Shown piece by piece: positions 31,801 to 41,286 of a stretch of DNA of 64,000 nucleotides (position 1 is the first letter of the stretch; every line of letters begins with the position of its first letter). Under the pieces are notes generated by a model. The model was given only the letters and a program-made list of their open reading frames with translations. It searched no databases and was not told the DNA's origin. Origin of the DNA: Diaporthe sp. PMI_573 (lineage: Eukaryota; Ascomycota; Sordariomycetes; Diaporthales; Diaporthaceae); assembly GCA_021399435.1 (NCBI GenBank), contig JAJTUP010000040.1, forward strand, positions 372,001 to 436,000. The letters run 5' to 3'. The position numbers were made by a program, and so were the translations under genes.

Positions 31801-33758
31801 GTCTATTTCACCGACCACCGCCCCCTCAACGACCGCCCAGCATGAAACCTTACTCTCGGGTCTTACCCATGAATGGGCTTACGATCGACGATGTCCCGGT
31901 GGAGTTCACAGAGCTCGGTCTCCTGATACCATCTCTCCTACGCTATATCGAGGTCTACTTGGTAGCCAACGAGCTATCCAACACACTCCTTGCGCCACTC
32001 AGTCTGGGAGATATTTCGATGGTTGTGGCTGCAATCTGTGCGTCAAGCGCTCGAACGCCAACGAACTACGGTGAGGATCCAGACGCCGAAACATTTGAAA
32101 ACACAGTCTTGCTCACACTCACACCTCAGAACGCTACGAGTTTTTGGGAGACTCCGTCTTAAAGCTCTGCGCGACTCTTAATGTCGCCGCGACCAGTAAG
32201 TTGATTATGCCAGTCATCATCCCACCGCCCATTATCCCACAGACGGGCCTCCTAAGGTTGATTGTCCCAGTCATTTACGTCTTCTCTATCTCTATTACTT
32301 AGATTACGCTTCGGAAGTTGCGCTGTAGCATTTCCAGCACCCAGTCAGCTCAAGCAAGATCTGTATCATGCGGCACGCTAACCCACTCTTCAGATCTCCG
32401 AATGCCAGAGGGATTGCTGTCACGTCTCAAAGATAGGATAGTAAACAACTCGAGGCTGTGCAGAGCAGCTCAAGAGTCAGGGTTGGACCAATTCATTGTT
32501 TCGAAACAACTGGCGCTCAAGGGCACCGGCGAGCGGTGGCGGCCTCCCTACATCTCAGACCTTCTCGAGGACCCCGCCGTTGGAGAACAGAAACGCGTGA
32601 TGGCGACTAAAACTCTTGAAGATGTCGTTGAAGCTGTAATTGGAGTCTCATACATCGATGGCGGACTGGACAAGGCTCGCCAGTGCATGTCCTTGTTCCT
32701 CGGGGAAGGCCTCGGAAAAGACATCCAAACCACCAGAGACGTTCTGTTTGAAGCGGTGGAGCCCAAGAAGATGCCCCTTCCTGCAATGTATACGCCGTTG
32801 GAAGAGTCTATAGGCTATGTCTTTGAAGAGAAGGCTCTCCTTGTCGAGGCAATGACCCACCCGAGCTACGTCACTGCGTTATACACTTACGAACGCCTTG
32901 AATTTGTCGGGGATGCCATACTGGATCACATTATAGTTGGAGGTACGTATGGGCTCATTTCAGATACTTCTTAACGCCTCACAGGACATTGTCCAAGCCC
33001 GCGCGTTGTTCATGGTGCTTTCTAGCTAACACGCTGAAGAACTCTTCACCGAGACCCATGAGGCACTAGAGAATTGGGAAATGCACCTCCTCCGGACCGC
33101 CGTTGTCAACGCGGACATTCTCGGCTTCCTGATCATGGAGTGGGGACCGAAGCTGACAACAAACGATATCATCATAGATAACGGGGAAGAGAACGGAAGC
33201 AGGAAGCACAGCCCAAGTCTCCAGGCCGTGGAGACCACCACTCCACTGTGGTATTATATGCGCTCCCAGTCGGCCGAATTGGCTGCTGAGCGGGAGGCTA
33301 CTCGCAGGCGCCACGCCAAGCTCCGTGAGTCCATCCTCGACGCCATGAATTCCGGCACACGCTACCCTTGGGCGCTGCTAGCCCGGCTTCATGCTCCCAA
33401 GTTCTTCTCAGACCTGTACGAGGCACTGGTCGGTGCCATATGGGTCGACTCTGGCAGCTTCGATGCCTGCAAGGCCTTCGTCGAGAGGTCGGGGCTGTTG
33501 GCATATCTGAGGAGGCTTCGCGCCAAACCCGCGGACCATGTTTGGCACCCGAAGGAGGAGCTGGGCCGGTTGGCCGTCTCTGATACGGTGAGATATGAGC
33601 TCCGGGAGGCTGAAGGAGAGGATATTGGATGTGAAAGGTTCGGTTGCAAGGTGTTTCTGGGCGAGAAGGAAGTTGCAGACGTGGATGGCGCCCTCTTCAA
33701 GGAAAAAGCCAGAGTAAAGGCCGCTACTGAAGCCGTGGCGGAATTGAAGAGGGTATAG
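28811..33758 (+). CDS. dcl2: Dicer-like ribonuclease III (DCL2 type)
   Basis: Eight exons: 28811-29058, 29113-29161, 29226-29475, 29528-31101, 31254-32070, 32130-32195, 32394-32942, 33040-33758. All phases agree, giving 1,423 residues, normal for fungal Dicer-2. Helicase motifs in order: TGSGKT (77-81), [20 protein letters not shown] (181-184, split by intron 3), [26 protein letters not shown] and QRRGRAR (about 517). The Dicer dimerisation fold lies at about 606-700. RNase IIIa starts near residue 979 ([10 protein letters not shown], then [12 protein letters not shown]) and RNase IIIb near 1167 ([10 protein letters not shown], then [13 protein letters not shown]), both with their acidic metal ligands. 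A dsRNA-binding-like tail ends the protein. No PAZ motif seen. It cuts dsRNA into small RNAs for silencing of viruses and repeats. Fully intact in a transposon-rich region. Intron 6 is unusually long (198 bp). Confidence 0.95.
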
Positions 33759-34213
33759 TTTAAGTAATTAAAGGCGCTCCCATGGGTGAACTAATTGGGC
33801 AGAGCCCGGCGCTGGTTTTTATGCTGTTAGAAATCTTGGTTCTTTAGGTGTGAAAATGTTCCCTGCTGGGCACGCATCCCGCGCCTATAAAAGAGGCTTC
33901 CGTGATATGCGATCTACTTTGCGTTCTGGCCCCCAAGTAAGCAACTGGACCCGACGGCAGCTCCAAAGGATGTGGAACGAATAATAAGAGCATGTCTTGG
34001 ACGAATCTGGGACACGTGTTGGCACCAACCCCCCAATCCGACCGTTCTGACGGCGAAAGGGCAGGAACTGAGCAAACTGTGCCATACGTCCACCGCCTCT
34101 GGTTGCTTAGCTTGCTACCTCAGCTAAAACTATTCTCCGAATTTGCGCCAAAAGTTTTTCTTCCCCGCATTGTTGCACCGGTCATCCGCAGTCCATTGTC
34201 CTCCTGAATGTAG
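33759..34213. other. Dicer 3' region
   Basis: No gene recognised. It presumably contains the Dicer terminator and an unresolved first exon of the next small gene. Confidence 0.35.
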
Positions 34214-34491
34214 GATAACACCACTAAAGAGTTTCTAGGGCCCAAGGAGGCTAATATCCTCAGTGACGACAAGAAGAAACAGGTGAAGGCAAACCTGCAG
34301 ATGAAAGTTCATAGGGGCGTTGCCATTGCGCCTCGAGGCCCGAGTAGTCCGGCACCTGCGCTATCGCCACAACACCAAGAAAAGGCAAAACAAATAGATG
34401 GTGATAATTCGCGATAGTCAATTGACTAATGCATCTAAGTGCTTTTTTTGCAGATGGCGTGGGTGGTGTAGTCGGCGTTGCAGGGCAATAG
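34214..34491 (+). CDS. Small unknown protein, first exon unresolved
   Basis: An exon (34214-34400) opens right after a TGTAG acceptor and joins 34454-34491 through a textbook 53-bp intron (GTGATA...TGACTAAT...TTTTTTTGCAG). The encoded part is hydrophilic: EFLGPKEANILSDDKKKQVK, then VHRGVAIAPRGPSSPAPALS, ending DGVGGVVGVAGQ. No ATG lies in this exon's 5' part, so an upstream exon is required. The intron quality and even codon flow suggest a real gene. Family not recognised. Confidence 0.4.
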
Positions 34492-34904
34492 TCGCTGCAG
34501 CAGCAATTGGCACTCGGGGCGTAGGGGACGTAGTTAATTGCACTGGACTATTGCTTATATAAGCTGTCAGACCCAACCAACAGTTGGTCCATGGGAATTC
34601 ACGGTTGGACGGTGAATCCACCGTGAATTCACTGTGGAAACAGACAATTCACAGGAAGGTGCCTCAGGCACCTATAATTAGCGGGCATATACCCAGCCAC
34701 CCCTTAGAACAAGAAACCCTTGAAGATCTTGAAGACGTGGCTCTCTTCTTCGGCAGTCAGGTTCCCAGGTGTTAATGTAGTCGGTACGTCATGGGCCATT
34801 TTCGACGTAGTAGCTGGTAATGGTATTAATTGTCTTTCCTTTACACAGGAATCTTTCGACGGCGCGTTTACTTGACGCGTCGCTGGGTGACGATTGTATT
34901 GTTA
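34492..34904. other. Inverted-repeat cluster
   Basis: Arms GAATTCACGG (34595-34604) and CCGTGAATTC (34621-34630) can form a stem. AGGTGCCTCAGGCACCT at 34657-34673 is a perfect palindrome around one central base. No coding frame. Confidence 0.5.
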
Positions 34905-34983
34905 TTGTTACTACATGTTAAGAAATATAGCATTCTATATAGTCTTCCACGCTTAGGAGTATCAAGAGCTAACAGCTTATCAC
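34905..34983 (+). repeat. 79-bp dispersed repeat, copy 2
   Basis: Gap-free match to 5076-5154 (8 differences in 79). Lies about 190 bp upstream of copy 2 of the uncharacterised gene. Confidence 0.8.
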
Positions 34984-35170
34984 CCACGGTACTACACTGC
35001 AGGATGCTCGATATGACTTACGAACCTTACTAGTGTGCTTTTCCGAAACCTTCTACCTAATCAATTTACGCTCTGCAGGAAGCCGCCCCTGCTCATCTTG
35101 CTGCGGGCAGGGGAAAGACAGGCAACAGAATGGTTTGTGTAACACTGCTGGCGACGAGAACAAAGCCCGC

Positions 35171-35791
35171 ATGAACCAGTGCACATTTTGGGCGAGAAGA
35201 AGGCTGTCGAAATATGGTAGTAAAAACCATTACATATCTGCGTTTCGCGCGGGGTTGAACTATTTCTCTGGTAGGTGCCTCGAAAGGATCACCACGACAA
35301 AGGAACGTCCTCATCTTTCTACCTATGCTGAACCCAGCTCTGGTTTAAGCATAGCACCCCCAAATTACATCGACATGCAACATTATCCGCTTGCTAATTC
35401 AGGCACTCAACCCATTGCCCCTGGGCCAAAGAAAGAGGCAGTGGCTGCTCATGTCGATTACAATGCTGTCTCTGGTTCTTGTGTTATGGCTCAAAGGGTA
35501 GCTTCGGGGGTTGAAGACATATCTCCATCATCGAAAGATGATCAGCAACACGATCTCGTCAATCCTTTTCCTGAGTACCCTGAGCCCACTAAAGCTGCTG
35601 ATTTCGACCAGACCGTGGATGTGTGGCAGTTTCAGCCCCAAGTTCCACCTGCACAGGAGCCTGATCTATTTTCTCTACGTGCAACCCATCCAGTTGGGTC
35701 GGTCCAGCCAACGGATTTCTATGCACGGAGCATTCATGGCTCTGTCCATAAAGACTGCCCATTTGACTATATGGCACACTGTCAGATGTGA
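35171..35791 (+). CDS. Uncharacterised gene family, copy 2
   Basis: The frame is open from 35033, with in-frame ATGs at 35171 and 35375; the start is uncertain. The last ~100 residues align with exon 1 of the interrupted gene at 23138: SSKDDQQ, then NPFPEYPEPTKAADFDQTVD, WQFQPQVPPAQEPDLF, and CPFDYMAHCQM at the stop. In this copy the frame ends where copy 1 has its intron, so the second exon is missing or unused. No domain recognised. The shared motifs diverge by roughly half, so the two copies are old paralogues rather than a recent duplication. Confidence 0.5.
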   Translation: MNQCTFWARRRLSKYGSKNHYISAFRAGLNYFSGRCLERITTTKERPHLSTYAEPSSGLSIAPPNYIDMQHYPLANSGTQPIAPGPKKEAVAAHVDYNAVSGSCVMAQRVASGVEDISPSSKDDQQHDLVNPFPEYPEPTKAADFDQTVDVWQFQPQVPPAQEPDLFSLRATHPVGSVQPTDFYARSIHGSVHKDCPFDYMAHCQM

Positions 35792-36042
35792 CGGGTAGCC
35801 AAGAGGTGTGTGCCTGAGGCATCAATATGTCCGTCATGACAAAACCAGCCCCCCAACGGGTGGGGTCGCACTAGAGAACCTAGACAAGACATCATCACAA
35901 TACACACAGTTACCACCCCATCAATTGGACCATAATTACACGTCCCACATACCTAAAAGGGTGATAATCTGACAATTAAGAGTCTCACTGCCTCAAGCCG
36001 ATTCAAATATGTCACCTCCTTATTTCCGAGGGTGCGGCCGCA

Positions 36043-36420
36043 ATGGGCGTATATGATGCGCTTGCAGGTAAGCCTTATACATTCTTTCCGGCTCATACAG
36101 CTAATCTGTTCCAGAGCAATGTCATAAACTACGTCAGGCATCTGAGTGCTCTTCTAAAGATATCGAACGTTTAGCTGGCCTGGTATCTGAGGAGCTGTGT
36201 GGTGAGATCCATGTACCTCTAGACCACTGCTGGCTGCCATTGCCTGGAGTGTTGCTAAGCAGCCTATTCACTAAAATCCCGTAAGTGTTCCCGCCCTGTT
36301 TGCAAAATCAGATGCTGATATAGCAGAGATATCACACTATTTGTGAAGATATCGGACTTTCCAATCTCGCCCTCTGCATTTTACACCCTCCGTCTCGACA
36401 ATTGTGGTGGTAGGACTTGA
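36043..36420 (+). CDS. Small three-exon unknown protein
   Basis: Exons 36043-36067, 36115-36280 and 36327-36420 with 47-bp and 46-bp introns (both GTAAG...AG; branch sites GCTAAT and CTGAT) keep an open frame of 94 residues: MGVYDALAEQCHKLRQ, then DIERLAGLVSEELCGEIHVP, LDHCWLPLPGVLLSSLFTKI and FPISPSAFYTLRLDN. The agreement of three frames with two intron signals supports a real gene too short for simple ORF detection. It could continue through a further donor in GGTGGTAGG near 36408. Function unknown. Confidence 0.45.
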
Positions 36421-38057
36421 AATGTCCGCGATAAGGAAAGAATGGGAAGCGTATGTCTCCACACACTCGGAATTGCAGGAGATCACTGGGCGATACAACT
36501 TATTTGGTGGCACGGCAGCCGCAGACTTCTCCCACAGCGTACTATCTACCGCAGGCGACCAGGGAAATCTTCATCGCCAGGCATTCTTTTGCGAGGCCTG
36601 CACGGGATATGCAACATCCGGTGGGGGGCATGCGGGTGTCAACACAACCATAGTGATTGACCTCGACGATACAGTGGAATCAGGCATGGCATATTCATAG
36701 TCTGTCATTCTTGCGTGGTCTGATACTTTCGCCTCGTGCTGTGCACAGTTGCGAGCAAACAAAGATCGCGAGGACTTACATTGCCTTCGCGAGACCTCAG
36801 CCTTTCTCCCCCTTCAAGAATGATAATATCCCCGACTTGGCATTCGAAAGTTGTCTGAACAAATTGGTTTTCGGCGATAGGTCTATCAATTACGCCTTGA
36901 GAAGGTGCTTCTTCTTGGGGCATGTGCCCTTCCGATTCAAGTTGCCTATGTTTTGGCCGCCGTAAAACTGTGAAGAATGAAATCCGTCCTGTCTTTGCTG
37001 ATATAACATCTCCTCGAGTCCATATGATTTGTGGCCCAGCATATCGTTGTGCAAGCTCAATGTCTAAGTCCCTCTCATCTGCTAGATTATATATTATAGC
37101 TTGCTTTTAATTGCTAGTATTAGTTTATTGCGCGTTTTCTTTTTATTTTGAGGGCAAAGTACGAACCATGTTCTTATCATTGTGAAACAAATTGTCAAGT
37201 TCTTGCGCGCAATCGGGTAGAAGTGGAATAGGTAGTCTCATCATATTTAACCCGGCAGGAACATTGCACATGTCTTCGCTGTAAGAAGAAACTTGGTCAG
37301 CTAATGTCCGGATCTCCCGAAGCACCCTCTGTAGGTCCGCATTCTGATGGGTATCCGTAGACTTTTGCTTATGTTGGCCTTGATCCCCCACACAGTAGGT
37401 TTGTATTGTAATGCGACTGCTAGAAAAATTGTAATCTCAGAGCGAGCTCGTCTTGCACCCGCTCACAAAATCTCCGAGCAATACAAGAAGACGAGGACTT
37501 CACTCAACTTTGCGCGTGCTAAGCCAATGAAGGTCTTGTACACTCTTCCTCTAGCATTTTAAACATTCAACAAGCAACTTTTTGGCGCTCGGTACCTTCT
37601 TTATTATAGCCGACCTTGTCCAAGCGGTCTGTACGTCCTTCGTCATCACCAACTTTGCCCAAAGTTTCTTTCATATCTTTTAAGTGACGCTCTCGGGCGC
37701 AAATTAAATTTGGCAATATCCTGGTTGTCTTTTTTTGTCACATCGCTATCAAAGTATCGTCCGATTTTAGTATATGAAAAGGGTGGTCGCGGTTGCTTTG
37801 AATGATTATTATAAGGAGAAGTAATCAATGGGGATCGCAGGCTGTCGGTGGGTAGACAAGCCGCAAAGCAGTACATTTCATTTCGGTTTGTTCCTACTCA
37901 GTGACTTCTGAAATAGGCGCCATTGCTAGAATCATGGTTTTGTGGCTCAAAGCTCCATTTGTGGAATGACCGGCGGGGGCATGGTAAGGGGACCGTGTCC
38001 ATATTGGGAAAACCATTCCCCCGTCTCCGTTCCGCCAACCATAGACAGATTATCCAA
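36421..38057. other. Gene-poor stretch
   Basis: Several 60-100 codon frames (36404-36700 plus; 37143-37391 and 37640-37690 minus) look weakly protein-like. None has a recognisable family or consistent splice structure. Possibly relics of one decayed minus-strand gene between 37140 and 37900. Confidence 0.3.
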
Positions 38058-38069
38058 GGTATAAATATA
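38058..38069 (+). promoter_or_regulatory. TATA box of six-cysteine gene A
   Basis: GGTATAAATATA lies 137 bp upstream of the ATG at 38197. Box, CT-rich leader and spacing are conserved in the paralogue at 53304 (135 bp). Confidence 0.7.
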
Positions 38070-38196
38070 TCCCCTTTCCACTTCTACTTTTTGTCTTTCC
38101 CCTTTCTTTCTTTTCACAAAACACATCATACTTAGTTCATGCATTCCCGTATTACTTCTCATCATACCTTGTACCTACTCCTTCAAAGACTACACA

Positions 38197-38394
38197 ATGT
38201 GCGACATTACTTTCAAGTTATGCCTGGTAGCAGGATGCGATATTTACGTCGCCTTGCCCTACAAAGTTTGCCCGAAACCCGCCGCTAAGGAACGGTGCCA
38301 AATCAACGAAACACATGAAGAAGGAAGAGGAGACAGGGCATGCATATTTCACAAAGAGCCTCAGGCTAACGGTTTAAATGGTTTGAGGAATTGA
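38197..38394 (+). CDS. Six-cysteine mini-protein A
   Basis: A 65-residue protein starting MCDITFKLC with cysteines at 2, 9, 14, 25, 34 and 49. The core VCPKPAAKERCQIN is identical to its paralogue at 53304-53468. There is no signal peptide, so it is probably cytosolic. The six cysteines may bind metal or form a compact fold; this is inference. A TATA box, a CT-rich leader and the start context CACAATG are conserved between the two copies, which strongly supports translation. The carboxyl tail (residues 50-65) differs: copy B stops earlier. Family and function not recognised. Confidence 0.65.
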   Translation: MCDITFKLCLVAGCDIYVALPYKVCPKPAAKERCQINETHEEGRGDRACIFHKEPQANGLNGLRN

Positions 38395-38838
38395 TGCTAG
38401 CAACAAACAGTGGTTGCGTTTCAGAGCAATTGCCCCAAGTTTAGGGTCGTCCCCAGTACGAATTTGTTGTGTCAAAGATGTTAGCTATTCACAACCGATG
38501 AGAATATCACCAATGATAAACTACACGCAGCTACAGCAATGCTAGGTCCAAATAATATCCTTGACACCATAAGCCTGGATGCCTAAACAACCTAAGGTCC
38601 ATCGAGTAGACCGAATGAGCGGCATATATTCTCTGTTGAACGGACTTTAGAAGGTGCAAAGCAAGTACATCCAGGCTGGCGATCAATTCAATTCCATCAA
38701 TTTCGCCTTCACGTGGCGTTGCGTTGACAGCTTACTCAGCATTTGGTCCGTGGAGTTGAACCACCGCATCTCCAAATTGAATTGATGGCGTTGAATTGAA
38801 GACGTTGAACCGTATACGCCCGCCGAGATTCCCATCGC
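38395..38838. other. 3' region of gene A and subterminal region of hAT 2
   Basis: The first ~50 bp still resemble the 3' side of the second six-cysteine gene. From 38680, repeated AATTGAATTGATGGCGTTGAA-type words probably belong to the terminus of hAT 2. Confidence 0.4.
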
Positions 38839-40896
38839 TTACTCCCCAGCGTCTTTGGCATCCTCCTTTGCCTCCCTAATAATGCTATTCCCAACCTCTC
38901 CTGACACATCAATTAACGTATCCACCGTGTCAATCAGGCCATTCCGCACCCACGACCTTAGTGTCTGTGTTATACCTATCGTGCTAGCTTCCAATCGAGT
39001 CCGCTGCGGTGAGACCATTTGCCCAGCAACACTAAACAAACGCTCACACTCTGCGGACATAGGCGGCACCGACAGCAAGTCGAGAGCCATTCGTGACAGC
39101 CGAGGGTAATCTTTCCGTCTCTCCCACCAATATTGGATGGGATCGGTGACAAGAGGGTCGTTCTTAGCGTCGGGACTCGACAGCCAGTGGTCATATTCAT
39201 CATGGTCTGCATTCAGTGAACTTTCCAAAGAAGAGCATCTGCCTGCCAGAGACGAAGTCCTGTGGGCTCGGTGTCTCTCTAGCGCACTCATTGCCTTTAA
39301 GCGCTTGAATGGAGGTTCTTCATCCGATATCGAAAGAGTCGGTAGTGATTTGTACTCTTCGTCCCACAGGGTCCTCACGATTCTTTTTGCCTCGTGAAGC
39401 CACGGCAGCTGTGCTTTGTCGGTCCACGTATTCTCGAAATATCCCCAACGTGAGACTGGATTTAGAATGGCGGAAGCATAGTACGCTGGCGTCTCGTCCA
39501 GCTTCGCATAGTACTCGTTCAACTTATCCCACCCCAGGTTGATGTTTATCTTGAAGTGCTCCGGATCCGGGTAGTTCTCTGCTGCTGCTTTCCACTCATC
39601 TAGACTGTCCATCAGGAATTCGTAGGTTGAGGCAACGTCCCACATATTGCCGTATGCCTCAATACGGCCTCCTTTTCGCACCCGGTTCTGGGCGTCGCCT
39701 TCAAGCATCCGGAGTGCCTCCTCAAAGTCAAGGAGCATCTTGTCCATCAACTCAATAACTTTCCAATCTTTCTCGCTAAGAAGACTCTCCTCCCGGAGAC
39801 AGAGGGGCATCTCTTCCCTCCTTCTAACCCCGTTGCGACATTCCTTGTTGAATTCAAGCGTGACCTTCTCAACTAGGTCTTCGAGAAACGGACGCAACAT
39901 GAGACCGCGCCGCATCATATACAGAGTCGACAACCAGCGAGTCTGGTTATCGCGGACAACGTCGACAGGCTTCCTTGCTCGAATCTTCGGGTTGTCTGAA
40001 TGTTGAAAGAATTCTTCCTGTAGCGCACGGAGATGGTACGTCAGCTTGTCGGACCGATGGATCCAATGGACCAGGTTGTGGAGCTTTCCGATGGGGCCTT
40101 TCTTTCGCCAGATTTCGTGCTGGGCAGCGCCAAACCCAGACTCCCCATCAATCTCTGCTTCGAAAGCCTCGGCCTTGTGCCCAAACAACAGAGCTTTTAC
40201 CACCAAGTTGAGGACGTGGCCGAAGCATCGCACTCTCCGTTTCTTCGGATCGAAACCCAGCGCCCCCGCAATCTCCTCCGTTGCTGTATCCATATTGCCA
40301 GCGTTGTCAAGTGTGATGTACCCCACCCTATCGAGTATCTCATAGCTCTCTAAGATCTCGAGGATCTGGGCTGCAATATTCTCCCCTGAATGGCAATTCT
40401 TCAACTCCGGCAGGCCAAGGACCAGCTTCGACGGGACTCCATTTTTATCAATATAAAAACAGACAATCCCATATAGAGCGTGCCGATTCCTTGAGCGCCA
40501 ACCATCGAATGCAATATGGATTTGACCTGGGACACTCCTCAAGTGGTCGATTATGCGCGTCTTTTGTCGGAGATGAAGGTCGACAATTCGCCTTCGAACG
40601 GTATCGTGGGAGATATGGGCATTCGTCGCTGCAACCGATGGGTTCAGGTATTCGAATATACGTCGAAGCCGGCAATGCTCGGGCTGGCGAAAAGAGACGT
40701 TGGCGTCGACCACCCACTCGAGAAGCAGTCTCTGAAAGTGGTCCCTATCGAAGCGTTGGATGAGAGCGTTCGCGAACCTCACCCAACGTATGGATGTAGA
40801 TGCAGCTGCCAATATTATGCTAAACTCTGCGGGATCAGACCAGGATGCGGTCACGCGGCTGCGAACAGGGACCAACTTTGGTCGTCCGGACTTCAA
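38839..40896 (-). CDS. hAT transposase 2, 5'-truncated and fused to antisense NOX sequence
   Basis: A 685-codon frame. From about residue 48 (FDRDHFQRLLLEWVVDANVS) it is a good hAT transposase: FDGWRSRNRHALYGIVC with the first acidic residue, CHSGENIA, LDNAGNMD with the second, CFGHVLNLVVKALL, and SVPPMSAECERLFSVAGQMV in the dimerisation region. The BED zinc finger is absent. The first ~47 residues are the reverse strand of the NADPH oxidase fragment at 40760-41086, so they are not native. The frame itself has no stop, but the element lacks its 5' part and its right terminus, so it is unlikely to be mobile alone. Confidence 0.8.
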   Translation of the reverse strand: MKSGRPKLVPVRSRVTASWSDPAEFSIILAAASTSIRWVRFANALIQRFDRDHFQRLLLEWVVDANVSFRQPEHCRLRRIFEYLNPSVAATNAHISHDTVRRRIVDLHLRQKTRIIDHLRSVPGQIHIAFDGWRSRNRHALYGIVCFYIDKNGVPSKLVLGLPELKNCHSGENIAAQILEILESYEILDRVGYITLDNAGNMDTATEEIAGALGFDPKKRRVRCFGHVLNLVVKALLFGHKAEAFEAEIDGESGFGAAQHEIWRKKGPIGKLHNLVHWIHRSDKLTYHLRALQEEFFQHSDNPKIRARKPVDVVRDNQTRWLSTLYMMRRGLMLRPFLEDLVEKVTLEFNKECRNGVRRREEMPLCLREESLLSEKDWKVIELMDKMLLDFEEALRMLEGDAQNRVRKGGRIEAYGNMWDVASTYEFLMDSLDEWKAAAENYPDPEHFKININLGWDKLNEYYAKLDETPAYYASAILNPVSRWGYFENTWTDKAQLPWLHEAKRIVRTLWDEEYKSLPTLSISDEEPPFKRLKAMSALERHRAHRTSSLAGRCSSLESSLNADHDEYDHWLSSPDAKNDPLVTDPIQYWWERRKDYPRLSRMALDLLSVPPMSAECERLFSVAGQMVSPQRTRLEASTIGITQTLRSWVRNGLIDTVDTLIDVSGEVGNSIIREAKEDAKDAGE

Positions 40897-41086
40897 CAGG
40901 ATGCTGGGGGCAATGTCAGATGAGATAACTGACGGGTCCTACCTTGCTGGATTGGAGGCATCAATGAGGATGCAAGTCGGAGTATATTTCTGCGGGCCAA
41001 GTAACCTTGCAAGAGACATCAGAACAGCTTGTAAGGCTGCTAGTAGCCAGATGGTGGACTTCAAGTTCTGGAAGGAACACTTTTAG
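40760..41086 (+). pseudogene. Carboxyl end of a fungal NADPH oxidase
   Basis: The last ~105 codons of a NOX gene: MDVDAAANIMLNSAG, LRTGTNFGRPDFNRML (compare the THFGRPDW motif of the NADPH-binding domain), VGVYFCGPSNLARDI (the CGP motif) and the terminal FWKEHF. Membrane, FAD and most NADPH-binding parts are missing. Upstream lies the truncated hAT 2, so the fragment was cut by that element near 40750-40775. Intact NOX enzymes produce superoxide for development and infection structures. Confidence 0.75.
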
Positions 41087-41286
41087 TGTTTAATCGCCCT
41101 GTATGGAGAACGCAGCTACGAGATACGGTTTCAATAAGGCTCAAACTTATTCGTAATGGAAATCAGGGACCATGAGTATGTAGAAGTAAACCAATGGGTG
41201 AAGTTGTTAGTATAACTTAACTACGAGCTGGCTTGACTTTCTTCGTGTAAACATACATAGGTACTCCCAGATTTTCAAAACTCACC

